From an uncultured Agromyces sp. (GTDB lineage Bacteria; Actinomycetota; Actinomycetes; Actinomycetales; Microbacteriaceae), in contig CAJXGN010000002.1 of NCBI GenBank assembly GCA_913053875.1, forward strand, positions 339,427 to 403,426: DNA of 64,000 bases. Reading direction: 5' to 3'. Under the pieces are notes generated by a model, which was given only the letters and a program-made list of their open reading frames with translations, was not told the DNA's origin and made no database searches. Both the position numbers and the translations under genes were made by a program. Below, one piece after another: positions 35,224-43,716 of the stretch; the first letter of the stretch is position 1; the number at the start of each line of letters is the position of its first letter.

Positions 35224-36191
35224 GCGGTGACCTCCACGCGGCGGTAGTTCTTGAGGATGACGCCGAGCAGCGCGATCGAGCCCGCGGCGACGAGGCCGAG
35301 CACGATGGCGCCGAAGATCGGGGCCCACGCCTTCGCGGGGTCGCCCGACGCCTGCCCGGCGAACTGGATGAGGAGACGGCCGATGCCGCCCTGGAGGCCC
35401 GTCGACACCTCGGCGACCACCGCGCCGATCACGGCGTTCGCGGCGCCCAGGCGCAGGGCCGGCAGCAGGTAGGGCACGGCCGCGGGGAAGCGCAGCCGGA
35501 ACAGGGTCTGCCAGTAGCCCGCGGCGTACGTCTTCATGAGTTCGGTGTGGATGCGGTCGGGCGACTGCAGGCCCTTCAGCGCGCCCACGGCGATGGGGAA
35601 GAACGCCAGGTAGCTCGCGATGAGGGCGACCGACATCCAGTCCTGCCACTCGAACGCGCCGATCTCGACGCGCGAGCCCCAGCTGCGCACGACCGGCGCG
35701 AACGCGATGAGCGGCACGGTCTGGCTGACGATGATCCACGGCAGCAGGCCCCACTCCGCGAGCCGCCAGCGCTGCATCACGAGCGCGAGGCCGATGCCGA
35801 CGATGACGCCGACGAGCCAGCCCGCGGCGGCGATGCCAAGGGTGACGAGCGCGGCGAGCGCGATCTCGAGCCAGAGCACGTTCGCGCCGGGCGCACGGGT
35901 GACGGGCTCGCCGAGCCGGGCGAGCATGTCCCACACGTGCGGCATCGCGAGGTCGGTCGTGCGCGGCAGCACGCGCGTCTCGCCGATGAGCACCCCATCG
36001 GCCGGCGCGAGCCACTTGTACAGCTCCCAGACGACCGCGACGAGCAGGATGCCCGCGACGCCCCAGACCCAGCGCGCCGCCTGCCGCCCGCCCGAGCGAC
36101 GACGACGCCCGCCCGGCGCGGGCGCGCGGCCGGGTACGGCGGCCGCCTGGGCGGCATCCGTCGCCTGCTGCTCCTGGAGGGTTCCCGTCAT
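35220..36191 (-). CDS. ABC transporter permease (SsuC/TauC-like), second subunit
   Basis: Second channel subunit, 323 residues. A basic Pro/Gly-rich N-terminus of about 40 residues precedes the first helix (WVWGVAGILLVAVVWELYKWL). The EAA loop is MKTYAAGYWQTLFRLRFPAAVPYLLPALR. A large inserted loop (LIGETRVLPRTTDLAMPHVWDMLARLG) is longer than in simple SsuC proteins and resembles permeases of other pyrimidine/hydantoin gene clusters. It overlaps both neighbours by four bases (LLM gene before, ATPase after). Confidence 0.9.
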   Translation of the reverse strand: MTGTLQEQQATDAAQAAAVPGRAPAPGGRRRRSGGRQAARWVWGVAGILLVAVVWELYKWLAPADGVLIGETRVLPRTTDLAMPHVWDMLARLGEPVTRAPGANVLWLEIALAALVTLGIAAAGWLVGVIVGIGLALVMQRWRLAEWGLLPWIIVSQTVPLIAFAPVVRSWGSRVEIGAFEWQDWMSVALIASYLAFFPIAVGALKGLQSPDRIHTELMKTYAAGYWQTLFRLRFPAAVPYLLPALRLGAANAVIGAVVAEVSTGLQGGIGRLLIQFAGQASGDPAKAWAPIFGAIVLGLVAAGSIALLGVILKNYRRVEVTA

Positions 36192-37204
36192 GCCTTCGCC
36201 GTGATGTGGTCGGAGAGCGCGGGGATCACGGTCTCGCCGTAGACCCGCAGCGTCTCCTCCTTGTTGTCGTGCTGGAGGTAACCGGCGAAGTGGTCGACGC
36301 CGATCGCCTTGAGCTCCTCGAGCTTCGCGATGTGGTCGTCGGCCGTGCCGAGCAGGCAGAACCGGTCGACGATCTCGTCGGGCACGAAGTCGACGTGGTC
36401 GTTCTCGGCGCGCCCGTGCGTGTTGTAGTCGTAGCCGGTGCGGCCCGCGATGTAGTCGGTGAGCGCCTCGGGTACCTCGCCGTGCGTGCCGTACTTCGCG
36501 ACGATGTCGGCGACGTGGTTGCCGACCATGCCGCCGAACCAGCGGCACTGGTCGCGCATGTGCTCCCAGTCGTCGCCGACGTAGAACGGCGCGGCCACGC
36601 AGAACGTGATCGCGTCGGGGTCGCGGCCGGCCGCCTCGGCGGCCTCGCGCACGGTGCGGATCATCCACTTCGCGATGTCGACGTCGGCGAGTTGCAGGAT
36701 GAACCCGTCGCCCACCTCGCCCGTGAGCTTCAGCGCCATCGGCCCGTACGCGGCGACCCACACCTCGAGCTCGGAGCCGACCGACCACGGGAACCGCAGC
36801 ATCGACCCCTTGTACTCGACCTCGCGCGAGTTGCCGAGTTCGCGGATCACGTGGATCGACTCGCGCAGCTCTTTCATCGTGACGGGCTTGCCGTTGGTGA
36901 CGCGCACCGCCGAGTCGCCGCGGCCGATGCCGCAGATCGTGCGGTTGCCGTACATCTCGTTGAGCGTCGCGAAGGTCGACGCGGTCACGGTCCAGTCGCG
37001 CGTGGCCGGGTTCGTCACGAACGGGCCGACCTTGATGCGCTTCGTCTCGGCGAGGATCTGCGAGTGGATGACGTACGGCTCCTGCCAGAGCAGGTGCGAG
37101 TCGAACGTCCACACGGTGCTGAAGCCGTGCGCCTCGGCGAGCTGCGAGAGCTGCACGGCGCGCGCCGACGGCGGGTTGGTCTGGAGTACTGCTCCGAAGT
37201 CCAT
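36188..37204 (-). CDS. LLM-family, probably F420-dependent oxidoreductase of a pyrimidine/hydantoin cluster
   Basis: 338-residue TIM-barrel protein of the luciferase-like family. It looks like the CPS_4151-type clade (TIGR03842) that recurs in hydantoin or dihydropyrimidine operons. Visible parts: MDFGAVLQTNPPSARAVQLS, FSTVWTFDSHLLWQE, VGPFVTNPATRDW and RTICGIGRGDSAVR. Its reaction has not been settled. In this operon it is the only redox enzyme that could act on the ring, because classical dihydropyrimidine dehydrogenase is absent. AAGGAA precedes the ATG, and the permease gene overlaps its end by four bases. Confidence 0.85.
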   Translation of the reverse strand: MDFGAVLQTNPPSARAVQLSQLAEAHGFSTVWTFDSHLLWQEPYVIHSQILAETKRIKVGPFVTNPATRDWTVTASTFATLNEMYGNRTICGIGRGDSAVRVTNGKPVTMKELRESIHVIRELGNSREVEYKGSMLRFPWSVGSELEVWVAAYGPMALKLTGEVGDGFILQLADVDIAKWMIRTVREAAEAAGRDPDAITFCVAAPFYVGDDWEHMRDQCRWFGGMVGNHVADIVAKYGTHGEVPEALTDYIAGRTGYDYNTHGRAENDHVDFVPDEIVDRFCLLGTADDHIAKLEELKAIGVDHFAGYLQHDNKEETLRVYGETVIPALSDHITAKA

Positions 37205-37290
37205 GCTGTGTTCCTTCGTGCGGGGTGGGTGCGACAGGCGGTGAGCGGATGCCCCTGGGCCGGCGTGCGGCTCGAGGCATCCGCTCGCCC

Positions 37291-38727
37291 CTAGACCAGG
37301 TACTGGCTGAGCCCGCGCTTGATGAAGCGGCCGTCGCCCTTGGCGCCGAGGTAGGCGTTGTCGTCGACGATGACCTTGCCGCGCGAGAGCACCGTGTCGA
37401 CGTGGCCGTCGATCTCGTAGCCCTCCCAGGCGGAGTGGTCCATGGCCATGTGGTGCGTCTTGTCGAGGCCGATCGAGGTGTGCCCGTTCGGGTCGTAGAC
37501 GACGATGTCGGCGTCGGCGCCGGGCTGGATGACGCCCTTCTGCCCGTACATGCCGAACATGCGCGCCGGGGTCGTGCTCGTGAGCTCGACCCAGCGCTCG
37601 AGGGTGATCTCGCCGGTCACGACGCCCTGGTACATGAGGTCCATGCGGTGCTCGATCGAGCCGATGCCGTTCGGGATCTTGCGGAAGTCGCCGAGGCCGA
37701 GCTCCTTCTGGTCCTTCATGCAGAACGGGCAGTGGTCGGTCGAGACCATCTGCAGGTCGTTCGTGCGCAGCGCCTGCCACATAGCGTCCTGGTGGCCCTC
37801 CTCGCGCGAGCGCAGCGGCGTCGAGCACACCCACTTGGCGCCCTCGAACGCACCCCACTCGTCGCTGGAGGCACCGAGCTGCTCCTCGAGCGAGAGGTAG
37901 AGGTACTGCGGGCAGGTCTCGCCGAACACGTTCTGGCCCTTGTCGCGCGCCCAGGCGAGCTGCTCGACGGCCTGCTTTGCGGAGACGTGCACGACGTACA
38001 GCGGCGCGCCGGTGAGGTTCGCGAGCATGATCGCGCGGTGCGTCGCCTCCTCCTCCATCTGCCAGGCGCGCGCGATGCCGTGGAAGTACGGGTCGGTCTT
38101 GCCCTCCTCGATCAGCTGCTCGGCGAGCACGTCGATGGCGGGGCCGTTCTCGGCGTGCATCATCGTGAGCATGCCGGTGTCGCGGCTGACCTGCATGGCC
38201 TTCAGCACCTGGGCGTCGTCGGAGTAGAAGACGCCCGGGTAGGCCATGAACAGCTTGAAGCTCGTGACGCCCTGGTCGGGCAGCGTCTTCATGGCCTCGA
38301 TCGCGTCGGCGTCGACGCCGCCGACGATCTGGTGGAAGCCGTAGTCGATGGCGCACTCGCCGGCGGCCTTGGCGTGCCACGCGTCGAGGCCGTCCTGCAC
38401 GCGCTCGCCGTAGCGCTGCACGGCGAAGTCGACGATCGAGGTCGTGCCGCCGTGCGCGGCCGCGCGGGTGCCGGTCTCGAACGTGTCGATCGCGGCGGTG
38501 CCGCCGAACGGCAGCTCCATGTGGGTGTGGGCGTCGATGCCGCCCGGGATGACGTACTTGCCGGTCGCGTCGATCACGGTGTCGACGCCCGACTTCAGGT
38601 CGGTGCCGAGCAGCTCGCTGCCGGGCTCGAGCACGGCGACGATGCGCTCGCCGTCGACGAGCACGTCGGCGTTCGCCCGGCCGGTCGCGCTGACGACCGT
38701 TCCGCCGGTGATGAGGGTGGTTGCCAT
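37291..38727 (-). CDS. hydA: Dihydropyrimidinase / D-hydantoinase
   Basis: Opens the ring of dihydrouracil, dihydrothymine or 5-substituted hydantoins to N-carbamoyl amino acids. The 478-residue amidohydrolase has metal ligands at His67 and His69 (GGIDAHTHME), the carboxylated Lys158 in TSFKLFMAYPG, then MMHAENG, YVVHVSA and the catalytic Asp in VSTDHCPF. The C-terminal ARMFGMYGQKGVIQPGADADIVVYDP is typical. AAGGAG lies six bases before the ATG. The beta-ureidopropionase upstream uses its product. Confidence 0.95.
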   Translation of the reverse strand: MATTLITGGTVVSATGRANADVLVDGERIVAVLEPGSELLGTDLKSGVDTVIDATGKYVIPGGIDAHTHMELPFGGTAAIDTFETGTRAAAHGGTTSIVDFAVQRYGERVQDGLDAWHAKAAGECAIDYGFHQIVGGVDADAIEAMKTLPDQGVTSFKLFMAYPGVFYSDDAQVLKAMQVSRDTGMLTMMHAENGPAIDVLAEQLIEEGKTDPYFHGIARAWQMEEEATHRAIMLANLTGAPLYVVHVSAKQAVEQLAWARDKGQNVFGETCPQYLYLSLEEQLGASSDEWGAFEGAKWVCSTPLRSREEGHQDAMWQALRTNDLQMVSTDHCPFCMKDQKELGLGDFRKIPNGIGSIEHRMDLMYQGVVTGEITLERWVELTSTTPARMFGMYGQKGVIQPGADADIVVYDPNGHTSIGLDKTHHMAMDHSAWEGYEIDGHVDTVLSRGKVIVDDNAYLGAKGDGRFIKRGLSQYLV

Positions 38728-38822
38728 GGTGCGCTCCTTCGCTGGATGCGGGTCGGGATGTCTGGTGCGCCGGGTCGCCCCGGGACATCCGTGAGAGGTG
38801 TCGGATGCCCCGCGGCGACGTC

Positions 38823-39671
38823 TCAGGGCTTCGGGATCGACGTGTACGACTCCGGACGCCGGTCGCGGTAGAACTGCCAGGCGTTGCGCACCTGGCGGAT
38901 CATGTCCATGTCGAGGTCGCGCACGACGATCTCCTCGTCGTGGGCCGAGCCGTACTCGCCGACGATGTTGCCCTGCGGGTCGCAGAACTGGCTCGAGCCG
39001 TAGAAGTCGACGGCGAGGTCGCCGTACTCGTTGTCCTCGCGGCCGACGCGGTTGGGCGCGGCGACGAAGTACCCGTTGGCGGCCGCCGCGGCGGGCTGCT
39101 CGATCTCCCACAGGCGGTTCGACAGGCCCGGCTTGGTCGCGTTCGGATTGAACACGATCTGCGCGCCGTTCAGGCCCAGTTCGCGCCAGCCCTCGGGGAA
39201 GTGCCGGTCGTAGCAGATGTACACGCCGATGGGCCCGACCGCGGTCTGGAAGACCGGGTAGCCGAGGTTGCCGGGGCGGAAGTAGAACTTCTCCCAGAAC
39301 TTGTCGAGGTTCGGGATGTGGTGCTTGCGGTACGAGCCGAGGATGGTGCCGTCGGAGTCGACCACGACCGCGGTGTTGTAGTACACCCCGGGCTGCTCCT
39401 CCTCGTAGATGGGGAGCACCATCACCATGCCGAGCTCCTTCGCGAGCGCCGCGAAGCGCTGCACGATCGGGCCGTCTGCCGGCTCGGCGAAGTCGTAGTA
39501 CTTCACGTCCTCGGTGATGCCGAAGTAGGGGCCGTAGAACAGCTCCTGGAAGCAGATCACCTGTGCGCCCTGCTCCTTGGCGTCGCGCGCGAACTGCTCG
39601 TGCTTGTCGAGCATCGAGTCCTTGTCGCCGGTCCACGTGGTCTGCGTGATCGCCGCTCGAACGATCGTCAT
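38823..39671 (-). CDS. Beta-ureidopropionase-type carbon-nitrogen hydrolase
   Basis: Hydrolyses N-carbamoyl-beta-alanine to beta-alanine, CO2 and ammonia. The 282-residue nitrilase-superfamily enzyme has the Glu43-Lys116-Cys153 triad in CFQELFYGP, GSYRKHHIP and YICYDRHFPEG. The RKHHIP sequence and GLNGAQIVFNPNATKPGLS are typical of beta-ureidopropionase or N-carbamoyl amino acid hydrolases. It is the first gene of the ten-gene operon. AGGAGG lies seven bases before the ATG. The divergent MocR gene begins 212 bases away. Confidence 0.92.
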   Translation of the reverse strand: MTIVRAAITQTTWTGDKDSMLDKHEQFARDAKEQGAQVICFQELFYGPYFGITEDVKYYDFAEPADGPIVQRFAALAKELGMVMVLPIYEEEQPGVYYNTAVVVDSDGTILGSYRKHHIPNLDKFWEKFYFRPGNLGYPVFQTAVGPIGVYICYDRHFPEGWRELGLNGAQIVFNPNATKPGLSNRLWEIEQPAAAAANGYFVAAPNRVGREDNEYGDLAVDFYGSSQFCDPQGNIVGEYGSAHDEEIVVRDLDMDMIRQVRNAWQFYRDRRPESYTSIPKP

Positions 39672-39823
39672 GCTGCCTCCTGAGTCGGTCGGCGTCGTTG
39701 CCGCCGCTCGGTGGGCCTGGTGGGCCTACCGGGCGCTGGGGGAACGCCGAGTCGTGATGCCGATGGAACGTGTCTGCCCGGGCTCCGCGCCCGTTCTGTT
39801 ATTCTTCGGCGTGAACATTTCTC

Positions 39824-39848
39824 TTGTGTTTCACCCTGTGACGTTGTG
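39824..39848. promoter_or_regulatory. Direct repeats in the divergent promoter, likely MocR site
   Basis: TTGTG occurs at 39824-39828 and again at 39844-39848, exactly 20 bases apart, in an unusually AT-rich stretch (TTGTGTTTCA and TTGTGGTTAA). MocR proteins bind direct repeats about two turns apart. GTGAA/TTCAC (39811-39834) forms an additional imperfect palindrome. The binding claim is inference. Confidence 0.45.
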
Positions 39849-39883
39849 GTTAATCATCCTGTCCCTCTCTTCGTCAGGAGGCA

Positions 39884-41413
39884 ATGGTCGTGTCGAGTAT
39901 TCGTGTGGGCGGTGACGAGCTTCCGGGCGTGACGGATGCCCCTGCGCTCGCGCCCGACCTCGGCGCACTGTTCCCCGGGCTGGCGGTGGCTCCCGAGTTC
40001 CCCGATCGCTCCCCGCGGGCCATCGCCGCCGTGCTCGCACGCCTGATCAACGACGGCGACCTGGCCCCCGGCATCCGTCTGCCCACCGTGCGCGAGCTCG
40101 GCACCGCGCTCGGGGTGAGCCCCGCCACCATCAGCCAGTCGTGGCAGGCGCTCGCCCGCGCCGGGTTGATCGAGTCGCGCGGGCGCGCCGGCTCGTTCGT
40201 GCGCGACACCGCGCCGACCTGGCTCGCCCCGCGCATGCGCGGCATGGCCGCCCCCGACGACCCCGTGCGCCTCGACCTCTCGCGCGGCACGCCCGATCCC
40301 CTGCTGCTGCCACCGCTCGGGCCGGCGCTCTCGCGCGTCTCGGCACGTGCCGAGACCGGCAGCTACCAGCAGGAGCCCGTGATCCCCGAGCTCGCCGCGG
40401 TGCTCGCCTCCTCGTGGCCCGCGCAGGCGGAGACGATCATGGTGGTCGACGGCGCGCTCGACGCGATCAGCCGCACGCTCGAGCAGGTCGTGCGCCTGGG
40501 CGACCGCGTCGTGGTGGAGCATCCGGGCTTCCCGCCGTTCCTCGACCTGATCGAGCTGCTCGGCGCCGAGCCCGTCCCGGTGCGCCTCGACGCGTCGGGC
40601 ATGGTGCCCGAGTCGCTCGCCGCCGCGCTGCTGCGCCGCCCCGCCGCCGTGCTGCTGCAGCCGCGCGCGCAGAACCCGACCGGCGCGTCGATGACGCCCG
40701 AGCGGGCCGAGGCGCTGGCGGGGGTCATCCGCAACGCGCCCGACGCCGACCACCTGCTCGTGGTCGAGGACGACCACTCGGGCCTCATCTCGACCGAGGG
40801 CGACGTCACGCTCGGCACCTGGCTGCCCGAGCGCGTGGTGCACGTGCGCAGCTTCTCGAAGTCGCACGGACCCGACCTGCGCATCGCGGCCCTCGGCGGG
40901 CCGCGCGACCTGGTCGAGCGCGTGATCGCGCGCCGCATGATCGGCCCGGGCTGGACCTCTCGGATGCTCCAGGGCATCCTCCTCGACCTGCTCACCGACG
41001 GCGCCTCGATCGACGCCGTCGCCGAGGCCCGCCGCCAGTACTACACGCGCCAGCGCGCACTCGGCGACGCGCTGCGTGCGCGGGGGGTCGACGTCGCGCC
41101 GGCCGACGGCATCAACCTGTGGGTGCCGGTGCTCAGCGAGCGGTCGGCGCTCGTGCAGCTCGCGGCCGGGGGCATCCGGGTGGCGGCGGGCACGCCGTTC
41201 CTGGCGGCGGGGGCGGATGCCTCGGGGGGCGGCGGTGCTCTCGGCGGGTCGTCCGGGCGGGCCGGTGTGTCTGCGACGCGGTCCGGCGGATCGTCTGCGC
41301 GCGCTTCGCGCGACTTCGTGCGCGTCACCGTCGGCGTCGTGCGCGAGGGAATCGACGACGTGGCCGACGCTCTCGCGACCGCGGCCCACCACCACGCCGC
41401 CGGCGGCTACTGA
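39884..41413 (+). CDS. MocR-family regulator (GntR HTH plus aminotransferase domain)
   Basis: 509-residue regulator, probably of the divergent pyrimidine operon. N-terminal winged helix: LPTVRELGTALGVSPATISQSWQALARAGLIESRGRAGSFV. From ~120 there is a class I aminotransferase domain with the PLP Lys in VRSFSKSHGPDLR and the Asp in VVEDDHSGL. Such domains bind PLP and an amino compound; beta-alanine would fit this cluster but is a guess. A Gly/Ser-rich insert (residues ~440-475, AGADASGGGGALGGSSG...) interrupts the C-terminal subdomain and is unusual. AGGAGG precedes the ATG. Confidence 0.88.
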   Translation: MVVSSIRVGGDELPGVTDAPALAPDLGALFPGLAVAPEFPDRSPRAIAAVLARLINDGDLAPGIRLPTVRELGTALGVSPATISQSWQALARAGLIESRGRAGSFVRDTAPTWLAPRMRGMAAPDDPVRLDLSRGTPDPLLLPPLGPALSRVSARAETGSYQQEPVIPELAAVLASSWPAQAETIMVVDGALDAISRTLEQVVRLGDRVVVEHPGFPPFLDLIELLGAEPVPVRLDASGMVPESLAAALLRRPAAVLLQPRAQNPTGASMTPERAEALAGVIRNAPDADHLLVVEDDHSGLISTEGDVTLGTWLPERVVHVRSFSKSHGPDLRIAALGGPRDLVERVIARRMIGPGWTSRMLQGILLDLLTDGASIDAVAEARRQYYTRQRALGDALRARGVDVAPADGINLWVPVLSERSALVQLAAGGIRVAAGTPFLAAGADASGGGGALGGSSGRAGVSATRSGGSSARASRDFVRVTVGVVREGIDDVADALATAAHHHAAGGY

Positions 41414-41434
41414 CCTCGCGTCCGGAGGAACCCG

Positions 41435-41530
41435 GCACGTGCCCGGCGACTGGGCACGTCGAGCGCGAGTCGGCACGCCGTGCGCGACGTGCCGAGTCAT
41501 GTTGGGCGTGCCGAGTCGCCGGGCACGTGC
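41435..41530. repeat. 96-base nested palindrome
   Basis: Outer 17-base arms (41435-41451 and 41514-41530, GCACGTGCCCGGCGACT and its complement) are perfect. Inside lie GGCACGTCG (41453-41461) with CGACGTGCC (41485-41493) and a central GGCACG-CCGTGC. The GGCACGTCGAG and CGACGTGCC units also form the palindrome at 6090-6111. It lies downstream of the MocR gene and could end its transcript. Confidence 0.7.
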
Positions 41531-41623
41531 TGGCGCGGATCGACGCACCGCACCGTGGACAGCGAGCGGATGCGACCTGCAGTGCGTGCTACGTTCGCCG
41601 CGACGCCGACCGGAGGGACGCTC

Positions 41624-41977
41624 ATGCCGAAGCCCGCACGCCCGCACCGCACCACCGGCCGCACACCGGTCGGGCACCTGCTCGCGCACGCCGCCGGCGC
41701 GGCGCTGCTCGTGAACGCCGTGCCGCACGGGGTACACGGACTCTCGGGCAAGCGATTCCAGAGCCCGTTCGGGCGCCCGCCCGGCGTGGGCGAGTCGTCG
41801 CCCGAGACGAACGTCGTCTGGAGCGGCGCGAACGCGATCGGCGGCGCCGCGCTCCTGTTCGGGGTCGGGCGGTTCCGCTTCGGCGCGAACGCCGACACCG
41901 TGGTGACCCTCGCGAGCGCCTGGGCGGCCGGCATCGCGATCTCGCGGTACTTCGCCGGCGTGCGCGGGACGCGCTGA
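41624..41977 (+). CDS. Small membrane protein of unknown function
   Basis: I do not recognise it. The 117 residues have a basic N-terminus, a first hydrophobic stretch (LLAHAAGAALLVNAVPHGVHGL), a Gly/Pro/Ser loop with RFQSPFGRPPGVGESSPETNVVWSG, and a second hydrophobic half (GGAALLFGVGRFRFG, VVTLASAWAAGIAISRYF). This suggests three to four membrane segments. GGAGGG lies six bases before the ATG at 41624. It stands alone between two repeat-rich intergenic regions. Confidence 0.65.
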   Translation: MPKPARPHRTTGRTPVGHLLAHAAGAALLVNAVPHGVHGLSGKRFQSPFGRPPGVGESSPETNVVWSGANAIGGAALLFGVGRFRFGANADTVVTLASAWAAGIAISRYFAGVRGTR

Positions 41978-42330
41978 CCCGGCGCATCCGTCGCCGCCCG
42001 ACCCCCGGTCACGACTCCGTCGGGCCTCGACGCGCCAGCGGCCCGCGCCCGTCACATCGGCCCGCGTTCTGCCGCGGGCCCGTGCGCCATCGGCGGGCCG
42101 GAGCATGGACCTGCCCGGAGCGCGTCGCAGCGCTGCATCCATCGCCGGACCGTACTGCGCACGCCGGCGCGTCCTGCGCACGCCGGCCCGCGGCAGAACG
42201 CGGGCCGGTGTCCGTGCGACGGGCCGGCACGATCGGCACGGGCCGGTGCGCCATCGATCGGACGCGGAGGCGCCAGCACGAGCGACCGGTCACGTGCCGG
42301 GTGGGCGCCGCGCGCACGTAGGCTGGGCGA
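41978..42330. repeat. 353-base intergenic region with a 23-base inverted repeat
   Basis: No gene is seen. Perfect 23-base arms lie at 42058-42080 and 42185-42207. Between and after them, GGTGCGCCATCG-type units repeat (42080-42092 and about 42242-42256). The stretch starting at 42076 matches the one starting at 6056 in about 24 of 29 positions, so both belong to one repeat family. The end of the region holds the fbiA promoter. Confidence 0.65.
42319..42330 (+). promoter_or_regulatory. Leaderless promoter of fbiA
   Basis: TAGGCT (42319-42324), six bases, then ATG at 42331. No ribosome-binding site is present. Confidence 0.55.
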
Positions 42331-43329
42331 ATGCGGATCGTGGTGCTCGCCGGAGGTGTCGGGGGCGCGAAGTACACGCGCGGGCTGCGCGAGGAGTGCA
42401 TCCGCCGCTGGCCCGACGGAGAGGGCGGCACGACCGCCGAGATCGATGTGATCGTCAACACGGCCGACGACCTCTGGCTCGCGGGACTGCGCCTCATGCC
42501 CGACTTCGACTCCCTGCTCTACGCGCTCGCGGGGGTCAACGACGAGATCCGCGGCTGGGGTCGCGCGGGCGAGACCGAGCGGGTGAGCGACGAGCTCGCC
42601 GCGTGGGGCGCCGGCTGGCCGTGGTTCACCCTCGGCGACCTCGACCTCGGCACGCACATCGCCCGCACCTCGTGGCTGCGCGACGGCATGACGCCGACCC
42701 AGGTCGCCGAGCGCCTCCAGCAGCGCTGGACGCTCGGCGCGCGCCTGCACCCCGTCACCGACCACGAGATCGACACCCAGGTGCTCGTCGACGACCCCGA
42801 GGCGCCCGCGGGCGCCCGCGAGATGCACTTCCAGGAGTGGTGGACGCGCCACCGCGCGACGATGCGCGCCCGGTCGTTCCGCCAGCTCGACATCGAGGTC
42901 GCCCGCCCTGCCCCCGGCGTGCTCGACACGCTGGCGGCCGCCGACCTCATCATGCTCGCCCCCTCGAACCCGGTGGTCTCGATCGGCCCGATCCTGGGCG
43001 TTCCCGGCGTGCGCGACGCCGTCACCGCGGCACCCGCACCCGTCGTCGGCGTCTCCCCGATCATCGCCGGTTCGGTCGTGCGCGGCATGGCCGACGCCTG
43101 CCTCACCGCGATCGGGGTGGCGACGGATGCCGCTGCGGTCGCGCGCCACTACGGCGCCGCCTCGCACGGCGGCCTGCTCGACGCCTGGCTGGTCGACGAG
43201 ACGGATGCCTCGAGCACGTCGTCGCTCGTCTCGGCGGGCATCCGCACCGCCGCGGTGCCGCTCTGGATGCACGACCTCGACACGTCGGCGACGCTCGCTG
43301 GCGACGCGATCGACCTCGCGCTGCGCTGA
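42331..43329 (+). CDS. fbiA: 2-phospho-L-lactate / phosphoenolpyruvyl transferase of F420 synthesis
   Basis: Joins an activated phospholactate or phosphoenolpyruvate unit to the deazaflavin Fo, making F420-0 or its dehydro form (CofD/FbiA). The 332-residue protein opens with VVLAGGVGGAKYTRGL and has VIVNTADDLWLAGLRLMPDFDSLLYALAG, WFTLGDLDLGTHIART and IMLAPSNPVVSIGPILGVPGVR, all typical. No fbiB, fbiC or fbiD is in the window. The presence of this gene shows that the cell makes at least part of F420, in line with the two LLM oxidoreductases nearby. Confidence 0.93.
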   Translation: MRIVVLAGGVGGAKYTRGLREECIRRWPDGEGGTTAEIDVIVNTADDLWLAGLRLMPDFDSLLYALAGVNDEIRGWGRAGETERVSDELAAWGAGWPWFTLGDLDLGTHIARTSWLRDGMTPTQVAERLQQRWTLGARLHPVTDHEIDTQVLVDDPEAPAGAREMHFQEWWTRHRATMRARSFRQLDIEVARPAPGVLDTLAAADLIMLAPSNPVVSIGPILGVPGVRDAVTAAPAPVVGVSPIIAGSVVRGMADACLTAIGVATDAAAVARHYGAASHGGLLDAWLVDETDASSTSSLVSAGIRTAAVPLWMHDLDTSATLAGDAIDLALR

Positions 43330-43363
43330 CCCGGGGCATCCGCCCCACCCGCGGAACCCCGGG
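43330..43363. terminator. Hairpin between converging fbiA and ligA-like genes
   Basis: Arms CCCGGGG (43330-43336) and CCCCGGG (43357-43363), with a 20-base loop containing a GGCATCC heptamer. It could serve both strands. Confidence 0.5.
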
Positions 43364-43368
43364 GAACG

Positions 43369-43716
43369 TCAGGGGATGTAGTCGACGTGCCCGTGCGGCG
43401 CGACGTCCGCGCGATACCGCTCCACCAGGTCGCGCCAGCCGAAGCCGTCGCCGAACTCGTGCGTGTGCGCCGCCTCGATGAAGTGCCACAGCAGGTACGG
43501 GTGGGCGCCGAGCGCGTAGAGGGCGGCGTGGTCGACCGCGGCGAACGCGTCGCGCTCCTCGGGCGTGAGCACCCGGTCGTCGGTCGGGAGGTCCGGCGTG
43601 CCGCCGCCCGCGAGCCACGCGTCGACGAAGCCGGCCGGGTCGGCGACGTATCGCGAGACGGCGTCGTCGCTCATCTCGACGGCGCGCATGAACTTGTCGA
43701 TCATGTACTTCGTCAT
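43369..43716 (-). CDS. LigA-type small subunit of an extradiol dioxygenase
   Basis: A 115-residue, all-helical protein of the protocatechuate 4,5-dioxygenase alpha-subunit family. MTKYMIDKFMRAVEMSDDAVSRYVADPAGF and LTPEERDAFAAVDHAALYALGAHPYLLWHF are characteristic. The alpha subunit closes the active site of the LigB partner encoded immediately before it (four-base ATGA overlap). It is the last gene of a six-gene operon that starts at the MDR dehydrogenase. Confidence 0.88.
   Translation of the reverse strand: MTKYMIDKFMRAVEMSDDAVSRYVADPAGFVDAWLAGGGTPDLPTDDRVLTPEERDAFAAVDHAALYALGAHPYLLWHFIEAAHTHEFGDGFGWRDLVERYRADVAPHGHVDYIP

Noticed and set aside
36188..38788. Fusion of dihydropyrimidinase and LLM oxidoreductase in one long frame
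   Set aside because: The frame upstream of the LLM start is an Arg/His-rich shadow of the dihydropyrimidinase gene. The LLM gene has its own AAGGAA and ATG at 37204.
41435..42207. Remnant insertion sequence between MocR and fbiA
   Set aside because: The inverted repeats enclose an intact small gene region or short DNA only. No transposase fragment or target duplication could be seen.
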